From positions 248,001 through 312,000 of the forward strand of contig BLSF01000017.1 of NCBI GenBank assembly GCA_012862575.1: DNA of 64,000 nucleotides, read 5' to 3'. The notes beneath the pieces are model-generated. The model saw only the letters and a list, made by a program, of their open reading frames with translations. It was not told where the DNA came from and searched no databases. Source of the DNA: Parietichytrium sp. I65-24A. Lineage: Eukaryota > Sar > Bigyra > Thraustochytrida > Thraustochytriidae. The translations under genes were made by a program, and so were the position numbers. Every line of letters begins with the position of its first letter. The stretch's first letter is position 1. Positions 20,008 through 29,020 of this stretch are shown here, piece by piece.

Positions 20008-21369
20008 TCAAGGTGTGTGGTGACTCAGCTGTGTGGCTGTGAGATGGGATTTGGGGATGAAAAGAGGGATCACATTCGAAAGAAGCGACAACGGAAACGG
20101 AAGGGCCACAAAACATTGGAAACGCTTGTCACATGCATGCTCGGAGCAAGAGAATAACAAGACATCACGCTCCAACGTATTCGGCTCCACTTGAACGTTC
20201 CCGACGTAATGTGGAGACTTGTGAACAAAAAGTGGCTGGCCAGCGTTCTTGTTAGATCGCCGGTTGGCCAGCTCGCGCCCAGGGTGGATCAGAGAGTGAC
20301 TCGCGTAGAGTACCACGGATTTGGGACAAAACGACTGTGGCATTATTGCAGAGACCGAGGAGGATTCAGTGTCCAGAAAAGACACCGGATCCCTGGTGAT
20401 ATAAAAGGGCTGACTCAGGGCTAACCAAGCGAATCGCAAAAGCTCTCGACCATTCGCACCCACAACTTCGCCATAGAAGGTATTGTCGCTTAAAAAAATT
20501 GCCGCGAGCTCCAAGGCTGCTCTGCACTTGGTCTTATCCACGACAAGCGCGCCAGAGCCTCTCTCCATCGTGAACATTGAATCGGTCGCATCGTATGGCC
20601 GCTCGATGATCTGCCACATTACATGGTTTGCCTTCGTGGTGGAGCCGGAGAGCAAAGACGACGCGTCATGTGGCCCGCGAAAAAAAATCGCGCCATAATG
20701 TACAAAAGGCCAGCTGCGAAATAGCTCGGTCGGATTCTCCAGAGCAAAGCAGTCCGCATCGAGGTACAGAATTTTCTTGAAGCTTGAAAGGGCAATAGCA
20801 TAAATGCGGGCTTGCCCGACCGACAACACGGACCAGACCTGGTGCTCGTTGAGATCGCGGCAAACAACATCGCCGAAAAGGACTCGCAATTTGTGACAGA
20901 ATCCTGCCTCAAACGAATTGGCGTGCCACACTTCTATCGGTAATTTGCATCCTAGTCGGCGAAGCTGCTGTACATTCTGATATATATTTCGCTCCTCTTC
21001 CGGCCCGCCAGTCATCACGACACCGTGCTCCCTCACTCCCGGCTTGACCCGCCATTCACGCTCTCCATGTATAACCTGGAACAGGCTCTGCTTCCATTCG
21101 TCTCTCTTGAGCTGCATCATGTGGATGCACCTATCATGCGGCATGGACGGCCCACAATATGGCATTTGGGCCTTATTTGTGAGCACCCACAGGTACCAGT
21201 ACACCATTCCCCATGAGAAAGCGCCGAAGAACAGGAGAAATCGCATGCACCACTTTCGTCTCCGCGGCAAGCACACAGCCCTATGTCGCTTCTGCGCTCT
21301 CTGGAGCGCCGTCTTGATCGTGACGAAAGGCCGTGCGCCCAAGCTGTCAACCAGGACTTTCCCCATCAT
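20008..21369 (-). CDS. Type II membrane glycosyltransferase, MNN1/GT71-like, 453 aa
   Basis: A short basic cytosolic tail is followed by one signal-anchor helix (about residues 41-62), typical of Golgi type II transferases. The catalytic region has GVVMTGGP near the start, LPIEVWHANSFE, a DxD metal site in KILYLDADCFALENP (about residue 204), and QPLFVHKSPHYVG near the C-terminal part. This resembles the alpha-mannosyltransferase family of yeast Mnn1 (GT71). It probably adds mannose or another sugar from a nucleotide-sugar donor to glycans in the Golgi lumen; the acceptor is unknown. The last ~40 residues are Pro/Leu-rich and may be poorly conserved. The frame opens at a GTG (21390); the first ATGs are 21369 and 21366. 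Confidence 0.75.
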   Translation of the reverse strand: MMGKVLVDSLGARPFVTIKTALQRAQKRHRAVCLPRRRKWCMRFLLFFGAFSWGMVYWYLWVLTNKAQMPYCGPSMPHDRCIHMMQLKRDEWKQSLFQVIHGEREWRVKPGVREHGVVMTGGPEEERNIYQNVQQLRRLGCKLPIEVWHANSFEAGFCHKLRVLFGDVVCRDLNEHQVWSVLSVGQARIYAIALSSFKKILYLDADCFALENPTELFRSWPFVHYGAIFFRGPHDASSLLSGSTTKANHVMWQIIERPYDATDSMFTMERGSGALVVDKTKCRAALELAAIFLSDNTFYGEVVGANGRELLRFAWLALSQPFYITRDPVSFLDTESSSVSAIMPQSFCPKSVVLYASHSLIHPGRELANRRSNKNAGQPLFVHKSPHYVGNVQVEPNTLERDVLLFSCSEHACDKRFQCFVALPFPLSLLSNVIPLFIPKSHLTATQLSHHTP

Positions 21370-21584
21370 CTTCTTCCCCACGCCCGCCACTCCTCCCGTT
21401 AACCTGTCAGCAAGCCACTCAATTCGCGCGCATCGCGTGCAGACAGCTGTCTGCCACAGTTCTCTGCGCTCCCTGTCTTTGTTCCGAGCAGAGCGAGCCT
21501 TCTTCCCTTCCCCTTAAGCCTTCTCTTCTACTTTCACTCTCTCGCTACGTCGCTACGCGATGACGTTCGCAACAATGTTCACCC

Positions 21585-21616
<32 letters not shown>

Positions 21617-22011
21617 GTCTCTGTCTCTGGGTGAGTGAGTGAGTGAGTGAGTGAGTGAGTGAGTGGAGCTTCTGAATTCTGAATGTACTTTCTCTCTCTC
21701 GATCTCTCTTGATCAATCTGTCTTTGTCTATCGCAGAAGGTGGTGATGGGGTGATGGAGCAGATGGAGCCATCTTGCCATCTCGCCTACGTGAAACTCTA
21801 CTATTTGATAGCTGTAGTGTTAGGATTCACAATCAGCACAGTCAACACGACCGTGGGTAGGCAGCTAATAATAGTACACGTTTGGGAGACACGAGATCGC
21901 AAGTATCCCAAGTTTGAAGTTTGATCCGTATGGCACAACGTTCCGGTGTGTTCGCAGTTCGGCAAGTGGAAATGAGTTGCTGAGATTCGGTTGTTATTGA
22001 ATGGCATCTAT
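21370..22011. other. Intergenic region with CT and GTGA microsatellites
   Basis: About 640 nt. A (CT)n run (about 21581-21612) grades into GTCTCT repeats and then a (GTGA)n array (about 21630-21665). No gene seen. Confidence 0.55.
21581..21666. repeat. Compound (CT)n / (GTCTCT)n / (GTGA)n microsatellite
   Basis: Contiguous simple repeats, about 210-300 nt upstream of the glycosyltransferase start on its coding strand. Confidence 0.85.
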
Positions 22012-25000
22012 TTACAGTAAACCAGCTTGCGTGGCTTGTTCAACGGAGATTCCCTCAAAGCATGTGAGGCCATCGGCATTTTGTAAGCTTTCATCAGCTC
22101 CCTTCGAAATGAGGTACTCGGCAAGCGGCTCGAATCCGTATGTGAAGCAAAAGTGCAGAACGGTGTTGCCTTTCAGATTTTGAATATTGATATCTGCACC
22201 GCGACGCAATAAAAGCTTGCAGAGGCGCTTATTTCCCTGTTGAGCAGCTATAAGCAAGAGCGTGTTGCCGAACTCGTCTGTCTCGTTCACCTTGACACCA
22301 GCATCCAAGTACTCTTCAGTCTTCTCGAAGTTGCCGTTCTTGACGGCCACAAAAGCGTCCTGTACCATCTCAAGCAACTGTTCCTCGTCAGACTTCTCCA
22401 AAAGCTCTTCCTTTGTCATGTTGGACGCCCTCAGAGCATCCTCCACAACATTTGCGATGAACTGCGATTGCACTGGGGGGAAATCTTCGAAAGGAATATG
22501 ACTCACGTCCGCAGGATCAACCACGCCAACCAAGGAGGGCCGGTTGGTATTTTGACTGTAAATAGTCATGTTTGCCTTTTCTGTAATTGGCTTGGACGCT
22601 CTCGTGATGAAACCTTCCGGAAGGACTCCCTGTTTGACAATTCTCCATTCAATACCGGGTTTTCGAAGCGCTTCTTGCATGCGCTTCTCCGATGCTTTGG
22701 ACATCTCTTGAAGAAGGGTATCGCTCTCTTCGTCGCTTCCGCTGCTGGAATCCGAGTCGCTCTCTGCAGAGTCATCGTCTTCTAAAGACGAGTCCCCAGA
22801 GCTCTCTGTGGACATCTGCTCGGCAAGTTCATTTCCACTGATTTGAAGCCGAGGCACAGCGGATCCTTTGGATGATTTTTTTCTAGACGAGCCTCTCGAG
22901 CCCATCCTCGCCCTCGTCGCACGTTTTTCCTTCTGCTGTTGGCTCTTGAGGAATTTATTGAGGCCAAGTTCTTCGGCAATCATTTGCACAAACTCACTCG
23001 AGGTAGAGAGATGCTCCACGATTCTAGTAATAGACCGTTTAGAAGCTCGCTCAGCTTGTTCGGCGGACTCTGCAGCTGCGCGAGCAGCAAGAGAAGCGGC
23101 TGCTTGCGCTTGACGAAGCTCCACTGCGTCCCGCTCCTGTTGGCTCTTGTACCATGCGCTCTCGGGCATAATCCAGCTAAATGTCCCGTTCTGCTGGTCA
23201 TAAAAGTAATGCTGCCCGACATCAAGGTCCTTATACTCTTCATGCAACGCCACAGTTCGAACATATTTGTCAACCGTCTTCTTCTGAAGCCAAGTGTTTG
23301 GCCCAAGTGATGGAGTGTCCATGCACTTTTCTACCCACATGTGAAACGAATCGGGCCAAGTGTACAACAGCCAGTGAATGAACTCGCTGAAGTCTACAAG
23401 GTTGTCACACTGGGCGTCCAGATGCTTGATGAGGGTGTCTTGGTCCTCTATTGGAAGTTCGAACTCCATGTTCGCAAGGCCAACGCGAAATTGCTCATAA
23501 GTCAACATCCCCAGCCCATTGTCATCCAGATCCCGAAAAATTTGGCGAATGTCGAATGCACCTGCCCCACCTAGTGTAGAAGCAATAGTGTCTAGCCATC
23601 GGCGTGCGTTCTCCTCAATGAATCTCATGCGCCGGGAGTGCTCAACCTGTTGTGCTGCGCTCAATGCACTCTGTGCATCTTTCCTGCGCATCTCTTGCAG
23701 AGCCTTTTCCTTCTTCTCTTCCAATGTGTTCATTCCATAGTCCTCCTCGCTAATTCGAACGTTATCCTCGACCAAGTCGTCCTCGTCACCGCGCAGATGA
23801 TGCTTCATTGTCCCCTGCTCTACTTCCGCTGCGTGTGTCGATTCTCCTTCCCCATCGTCAGTAGGAAGTGTTGCAACACCGACCCAGCCCTCGGGTTGGT
23901 CCCATTGATAAATATCATCAACTTCGTGATGATAGAACAATGTGCCTTCTTTTACTGCGAGGTCGAAGGCTTCCTCTTTCAGCTTTTGTTTCGTCTTGGG
24001 ACGCTCGCCAGACGCGATGCGCTTGAGCTGGTCCAGTTCAGCTTGTTTGGCTGCCTCCATTACGATCTTCTTCGCCTCGTTGTCCAGGTACATGTAAGCT
24101 TGCCATTTGAACCACCTTCCAAGCCTTCGGGTGGAAGGCTCATGTTTTCTTCGCAACCAGTCCTCCTTTCTAATGCCCACCCCTCCAATCTGTATTGCCT
24201 TGCCTTTGAGCACCTTTTCGCGCTGCAGCCGTTTCTCATTCAGCGCCTTCCCAAGCAACTCGCGCTCAAGCTGGGACTTCTCCTTCTCAGATTTCGCAGC
24301 TTCAAGTCTTGCCCTAAGAATACTCTCTTGGGTTTGTTCTTCTAGCCAGTCCTCCAAGGCTTGTTGGCGTCGAACCTGCTCCGTATGCGGGACACGTACA
24401 ATATGAGTGCATACCTCAAGCGACATTCTGCTCTCGAGACCAATGGGGTCATTGGAACCGTTCGTAGCACGGCGCTCAGATATGTAGGCAAAGTCCTGAA
24501 AGACACGTTTCCGAGTAAGCAGCGCAGTTGTGAGATCGTCAGAGTGCCAGGTATACCTATGAGGCCAAGTATCCGGGGCGTTGAGAGATGCGGCGGCTTG
24601 GGTGATGCCAAACACCCCGGCCGAGATCTCGGGATCCGGGCGACAAAGATGGTCAACATCGCACATCATCCACCAGCGAAAGCATTCAGCAGTCATTTCA
24701 GCGTCAAATCTTCGATGCCCTTTTGTTGGATCTTGTTTCTGAGGGCCAATCACCCGAGAACCATCCGCACGATATTTTGAACTTGATTTGGCAAAGTTAA
24801 AGTCCTCTTCCACTTCAGAAGCACTCCAAATAACAACCGTACAAGACTCTCGGTGGTCCAATTTAGAGATCACGGTCTTGGCTACATATGGTGGGCAGGT
24901 GGAAATTGAATAACTCGGCAAGTCCAGTGCCTCTGACAGTTTTACGGGCTGCTCGGAAGTGTCTCGGAATGCTTGAACTGCTGGAGCAACCAGCGGACTG

Positions 25001-27804
25001 TCGAATGCAAACAGTAGATTACAAAGTACAGAATTGGAGGAGGAAAGCTCGGGGTCCCTCAGGAACAGACCCACAACAAGCCCTCTTCGCCCATAGAGCG
25101 CGAATGAGGGAGGGTCGCAACCGAATGTGGTCAAGTCGCGTCCACAAAGTTGAAGAGCAAGGCAATACCTCTCGTCTGACAGGGATCCATCCAGCGATCG
25201 ACTTGCCTTGATCTGCGTCGCGGCCACACCTCGTGCTTTCCATAAACACGCAAGAATATCGAGGCCACCAAATTCGGAGGAAGTAGTGAGAATATGGCGA
25301 TAGAGCTCGTCAGTGGTTGGCTCCACCCACTCCGGTGCGGACTCTTCCACTCGCTCTACTTGAATCTGGCTCAACACCTGCACCTTGGACTCCTGACTTG
25401 CTACGCTCTGAGCCTCCTTCATCCCTGGAAGGACAAGAACAGACCCATCATTCTCAAGTCTCAAGCAAAATAACAAATTCCTGATCAATTGGTATTTCCA
25501 GTCCGAAGCCTCGAGCCACCAGGTTATCGTGTCAGGTGGAAGGTCAACCGTTTTGTCCAACTCGACGGCCACCATCCACTTTCGCAAAGCTTGAGCCGAA
25601 AACGCCAACGAGAGGGGGGCGGAGGTACCAGTATTTCTGACGTGAAGTGCGACGCATGGAGACTGATCGGCAGCGATTGCCGCCACACTCACAATCACTG
25701 TGCAGCTTGACCTCTCAAACGTGAACTCGCCCTCATCATCGTAATGCTCGACAAACATGGCTTGGCGATGTACGATAGAAGAGAACCTGGCCGCCACTTC
25801 CCCATCCTTGCGCATCCGGTCGACTCTTTCTATGCAGATCCTTGCTTGCGCCTCGGAAAAGCCAGCCAGTTTGGCGTACTGGTCGTCAGATTGATGCTCT
25901 ACTCCAATTCGCGCTGCCTTCGCAGCTAGGGTCACAGCGTACCACCACTTCGCACCTGCTTCTTCTAGCACAGCCTGCTCGCAATCTTCCTGGCGCTGCT
26001 CAGCTGCGTTCACTTTGCTATGATACACTTGCAACTTATTCTCATGCATAGCTCCAAAGTGGACTCGTGCCAACTCTACCATTTTGTCCCACTCGGCAAA
26101 CCCTACTTGAGTTTGAAATTCCATTGAATCCTTCGTTGAGTAGGCACACACAACCCAGGCTTCGTCTGCGTGGTTCTTAAACATATTTAATATTACACCT
26201 TCCTTCTCCACCTCCGAGCCTCCACACCGAAGCGCATCGTCGTCGCCGCTATCGCCATCGCCATCGCCATTATCATCGCGATTCGCGTCGCCGCTGCTGC
26301 ATTGCACCCGCGACTTAATGACTCCGCTTTCCGCCACAAACAAGATGAGTCGAAAATCAGCAAACTTTCTGCTCGGGTGGGACGCGTGTTTACTTCGAGT
26401 TGCTTGATCCAAGAATTTAGAGCCAGTGTTCAAGGAGGCAATCGTCAAGGATCTTCGAATTCTCGCGATCTTTTTTTGTACAAAATTAGTCATGCTTTGT
26501 TCTGGCTGCGAAGCTTCGATTGCTCCAGCAGCTCCGGCAAAGGCACGTTCGGTCGACACTGATTGAACCTGACAGTTGCCTCCTTCATGAGCCCAAGGAT
26601 CTCGCCTGTCCTGAAGACCATTGACTTTTAAAGAAGCATTGCGCTGAGCAATATTGAAAGACTCCTCCTCAGGGTGGCTGTCTGATCCATGGGCATAGTC
26701 GCGCTGCGGTCTGTTTACGCTCCAGATGACAGGTAGGTCATACGCGAAGGTTTTCAGTCTATTCCTGGCTCTGGACTTTTTCGCAGACTCCTGGTTCTCT
26801 TCAGACACCAACACATCAAAGTCGGTGTGCATGGGATGGCGGCTAATTGTCACCACCGAAATAAATATTTGCTGCTCTTGCCTTAAGCGCTCAGCTTCCC
26901 GTTCCCTCTCACAAGACGCCATCCACGCTTCTGTGCGGTTTTTCTCATCCCTATATTTGAGCCTCATGTCAGCTGACACCCAGTTTGTTGGACCTTGTAA
27001 TTCATTTTCCTGGTCCAAGGTTTTTAGAGCCATCTCGCTCAGCCCCTTCTCGAAGCCAGTCGGCTTGTTCGGGTTTAACCACTCCGTGAGGCTGAGCCGC
27101 CTGCTGACGGCATGCTCCGGTCGAAAAGGCACAGTCCCCGGTGCAAAGTGACCTGCAATTTTGATTGGGTTACGGTCAGCACTGGATAATATTTGCGCCT
27201 GTTTCGGCTTTAGTTTAAGTCTCTCCTGCTGGTTGCGCTCTTCCTCCAACCTTCTCTCGCGCACCTGGGCCTTGACTTCCGCCGAAACATTGGCACTGCG
27301 TAATATCTCCGGGGTTGCCGCGAGCGGTGATTTCGACAACTTGCTTTTGACGCGAGCAATCACGTCTGCTGCGTACCCTCCTTTACCAGACTGCATGGCC
27401 GCCTTTGGAGATGACGGAAGCGCTGGCAGCAAATCCGAGCCCTCCTCCCTCGAAAGCCCTGCGTCTTGCCCCATCGGCGACTGCAACGGCGGAATCCGCA
27501 CCATTGTTTCGCCGTCCTCGGTCAAGCTCTCCGGTCCAGCCTCATACTTGCGTCTCCGTCCGCGCCCTTGACCTTGACCGTGTCCTCGCCCCTGCTGCTT
27601 GTTTGATCCGCTCCTTCCCCCAATGAGCCGTGCTTGCGCCCGTGCCCTGAGCGCCTGCTCCTGCTTTTTCTTGGTGGCGTCTCGCAGAATCTTCTTCGCC
27701 GAGCTCTCGATGCTGTAGAGAAAGTCTCGATGCTCCTTCTCCGCAGCTTCTTGCTGCCGACGGCTGCCGCTATCCCCGCTGCTGCCATTTCCGCGACCGT
27801 CCAT
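22012..27804 (-). CDS. Giant WW-like / EF-hand / ankyrin scaffold protein, 1930 aa
   Basis: A single 5.8-kb intronless frame from a true ATG. The N-terminal ~320 residues are basic and disordered. The middle (about 330-1200) has mixed globular segments I cannot name, including an acidic Asp/Gly run near 515-530. A Lys/Glu coiled coil spans about 1170-1290. A WW-like unit (FYHHEVDDIYQWDQPEGW) is near 1298, followed by an EF-hand pair (about 1418-1480; loop around DLDDNGLGMLTYEQF, the second loop degenerate). A second WW-like unit (YFYDQQNGTFSW) is near 1535, then a Ser/Glu-rich linker. Two to three ankyrin repeats (about 1834-1925, e.g. DEFGNTLLLIAAQQGNKRLC and NLKGNTVLHFCF) close the protein. 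The combination suggests a calcium-responsive scaffold. No enzyme motif was found. Confidence 0.8.
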   Translation of the reverse strand: MDGRGNGSSGDSGSRRQQEAAEKEHRDFLYSIESSAKKILRDATKKKQEQALRARAQARLIGGRSGSNKQQGRGHGQGQGRGRRRKYEAGPESLTEDGETMVRIPPLQSPMGQDAGLSREEGSDLLPALPSSPKAAMQSGKGGYAADVIARVKSKLSKSPLAATPEILRSANVSAEVKAQVRERRLEEERNQQERLKLKPKQAQILSSADRNPIKIAGHFAPGTVPFRPEHAVSRRLSLTEWLNPNKPTGFEKGLSEMALKTLDQENELQGPTNWVSADMRLKYRDEKNRTEAWMASCEREREAERLRQEQQIFISVVTISRHPMHTDFDVLVSEENQESAKKSRARNRLKTFAYDLPVIWSVNRPQRDYAHGSDSHPEEESFNIAQRNASLKVNGLQDRRDPWAHEGGNCQVQSVSTERAFAGAAGAIEASQPEQSMTNFVQKKIARIRRSLTIASLNTGSKFLDQATRSKHASHPSRKFADFRLILFVAESGVIKSRVQCSSGDANRDDNGDGDGDSGDDDALRCGGSEVEKEGVILNMFKNHADEAWVVCAYSTKDSMEFQTQVGFAEWDKMVELARVHFGAMHENKLQVYHSKVNAAEQRQEDCEQAVLEEAGAKWWYAVTLAAKAARIGVEHQSDDQYAKLAGFSEAQARICIERVDRMRKDGEVAARFSSIVHRQAMFVEHYDDEGEFTFERSSCTVIVSVAAIAADQSPCVALHVRNTGTSAPLSLAFSAQALRKWMVAVELDKTVDLPPDTITWWLEASDWKYQLIRNLLFCLRLENDGSVLVLPGMKEAQSVASQESKVQVLSQIQVERVEESAPEWVEPTTDELYRHILTTSSEFGGLDILACLWKARGVAATQIKASRSLDGSLSDERYCLALQLCGRDLTTFGCDPPSFALYGRRGLVVGLFLRDPELSSSNSVLCNLLFAFDSPLVAPAVQAFRDTSEQPVKLSEALDLPSYSISTCPPYVAKTVISKLDHRESCTVVIWSASEVEEDFNFAKSSSKYRADGSRVIGPQKQDPTKGHRRFDAEMTAECFRWWMMCDVDHLCRPDPEISAGVFGITQAAASLNAPDTWPHRYTWHSDDLTTALLTRKRVFQDFAYISERRATNGSNDPIGLESRMSLEVCTHIVRVPHTEQVRRQQALEDWLEEQTQESILRARLEAAKSEKEKSQLERELLGKALNEKRLQREKVLKGKAIQIGGVGIRKEDWLRRKHEPSTRRLGRWFKWQAYMYLDNEAKKIVMEAAKQAELDQLKRIASGERPKTKQKLKEEAFDLAVKEGTLFYHHEVDDIYQWDQPEGWVGVATLPTDDGEGESTHAAEVEQGTMKHHLRGDEDDLVEDNVRISEEDYGMNTLEEKKEKALQEMRRKDAQSALSAAQQVEHSRRMRFIEENARRWLDTIASTLGGAGAFDIRQIFRDLDDNGLGMLTYEQFRVGLANMEFELPIEDQDTLIKHLDAQCDNLVDFSEFIHWLLYTWPDSFHMWVEKCMDTPSLGPNTWLQKKTVDKYVRTVALHEEYKDLDVGQHYFYDQQNGTFSWIMPESAWYKSQQERDAVELRQAQAAASLAARAAAESAEQAERASKRSITRIVEHLSTSSEFVQMIAEELGLNKFLKSQQQKEKRATRARMGSRGSSRKKSSKGSAVPRLQISGNELAEQMSTESSGDSSLEDDDSAESDSDSSSGSDEESDTLLQEMSKASEKRMQEALRKPGIEWRIVKQGVLPEGFITRASKPITEKANMTIYSQNTNRPSLVGVVDPADVSHIPFEDFPPVQSQFIANVVEDALRASNMTKEELLEKSDEEQLLEMVQDAFVAVKNGNFEKTEEYLDAGVKVNETDEFGNTLLLIAAQQGNKRLCKLLLRRGADINIQNLKGNTVLHFCFTYGFEPLAEYLISKGADESLQNADGLTCFEGISVEQATQAGLL

Positions 27805-29020
27805 CGCGCATATCGTCCGTCTTTCAGCCCCGCTTTCTGCAGCCGGCGGACTCTTCTACGCCGCTTGCGCCTATGCTTCGTTCGCAGTCTGCTTTTAAGC
27901 TCCAATCCACTTTCCACTTTCCACTTTCCAAGTCTCACCGCTTGACCTTCTGTTCTCTCTTTGCTCTGCGGATTCGTACTCGGCTTTTCTGCTCAGCACT
28001 GTCTCAAACTAAAGCACCTGCACCAAAGCCAAAGTATGTAAGCATGTAAGCAGAGCGGCCAGCCACGCCCAGATGGCAATCGGCCCTTGTCTATATTTCT
28101 TTCTTTGTTTGTTTCTTTGTTTGTTTCGACGTTGAAAGTTTGCAAGGACTGGAAGAATAGTCGGAGAGTCTGAAGGGAATGTCGACTTACGTTTTGCTGT
28201 TTCAGGACTCTCGGTTCTGCGGCTCTGCCGCTGAGAACTTGCCTCGTGCGACGATGTATCGGTTCTCCCCGCGAGAACCCGTTGTCTTCGCGCGCTCCTC
28301 TTTCTTCCTTCCTTCCTCCCTCCCTTCTCTTCTGTGTCCTTCAAAGCTTGTCCCAGCGCGCACGCCGCCCAACACTTTCCACTCACTCCAGTATACACTC
28401 CAGTGTCCGTTTCACAACACAACAACTTGGAACAAAGCGAGTTCGCGATCAAAGAACTCATTCTTCGCCTAACGCCTCGTTCGTTCTTCCTCTCCTCTCC
28501 TACTCTCTCTTACTAGTTCGCTCTAAGACTCGTAAACCATCGCAACTCGTAGTTTTAGGTAGCGAGGTATGGGCGGAGAGTAGGAATCGTTATCTGTGAC
28601 CGTTAGCGCAGCTGCGGAACGCATTCGAGGTTGGATGTCCGGTACATTAGTTCATATCAATGATTAGTGCATATATTAGTGCATACTGGTGCATATAGTG
28701 GATGGTAGTGTTCATGTATTTGCGTGTCCCAAAGAGTCCTCGGAGGCGGGAGAGGGAAGAAAATAGGTGTCCGCACATGTGACAGACGACAGACAACGGA
28801 GGTCACAGGCCAGAGAACAAAGAACAAAGAACAAGGCCGCGTTTGTCTGGAGAGGCGCGGAACCGGGAGTACCGGGAGTACTGGGAATACCGGGGAGAAC
28901 CGGAGAACCTGCGCATTCCACACCGAGTTGTTGGCGATTGGGGACTTTTGAAAATTGAAAAGCCAAAACAACAACGCAAAGTAAACTCTGCGGACTCTGT
29001 AGACTCTGCCGAGAGCAGCG
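27805..29020. other. Divergent intergenic region
   Basis: About 1.2 kb between two very large divergent genes. It contains CCACTTT repeats (27908-27928), a TTTGTTTC repeat (28100-28125), pyrimidine-rich stretches (28290-28340, 28485-28515) and an ACCGGGAGT-like 9-nt repeat (28858-28900). The frames of 150 and 370 codons on the minus strand here have no recognisable content and are rejected. Confidence 0.5.
28858..28902. repeat. Short GGAACCGGGAGTACC-type tandem repeat
   Basis: Four to five imperfect 9-nt units (ACCGGGAGT / ACTGGGAAT) about 120 nt upstream of the WD40-channel start codon. Confidence 0.65.

Noticed and set aside
19475-20116. 213-codon minus-strand frame
   Set aside because: It is driven by the octamer and CTTT repeats (SVNQTISQSVNQS, RKRERKKEKER) and overlaps the glycosyltransferase end.
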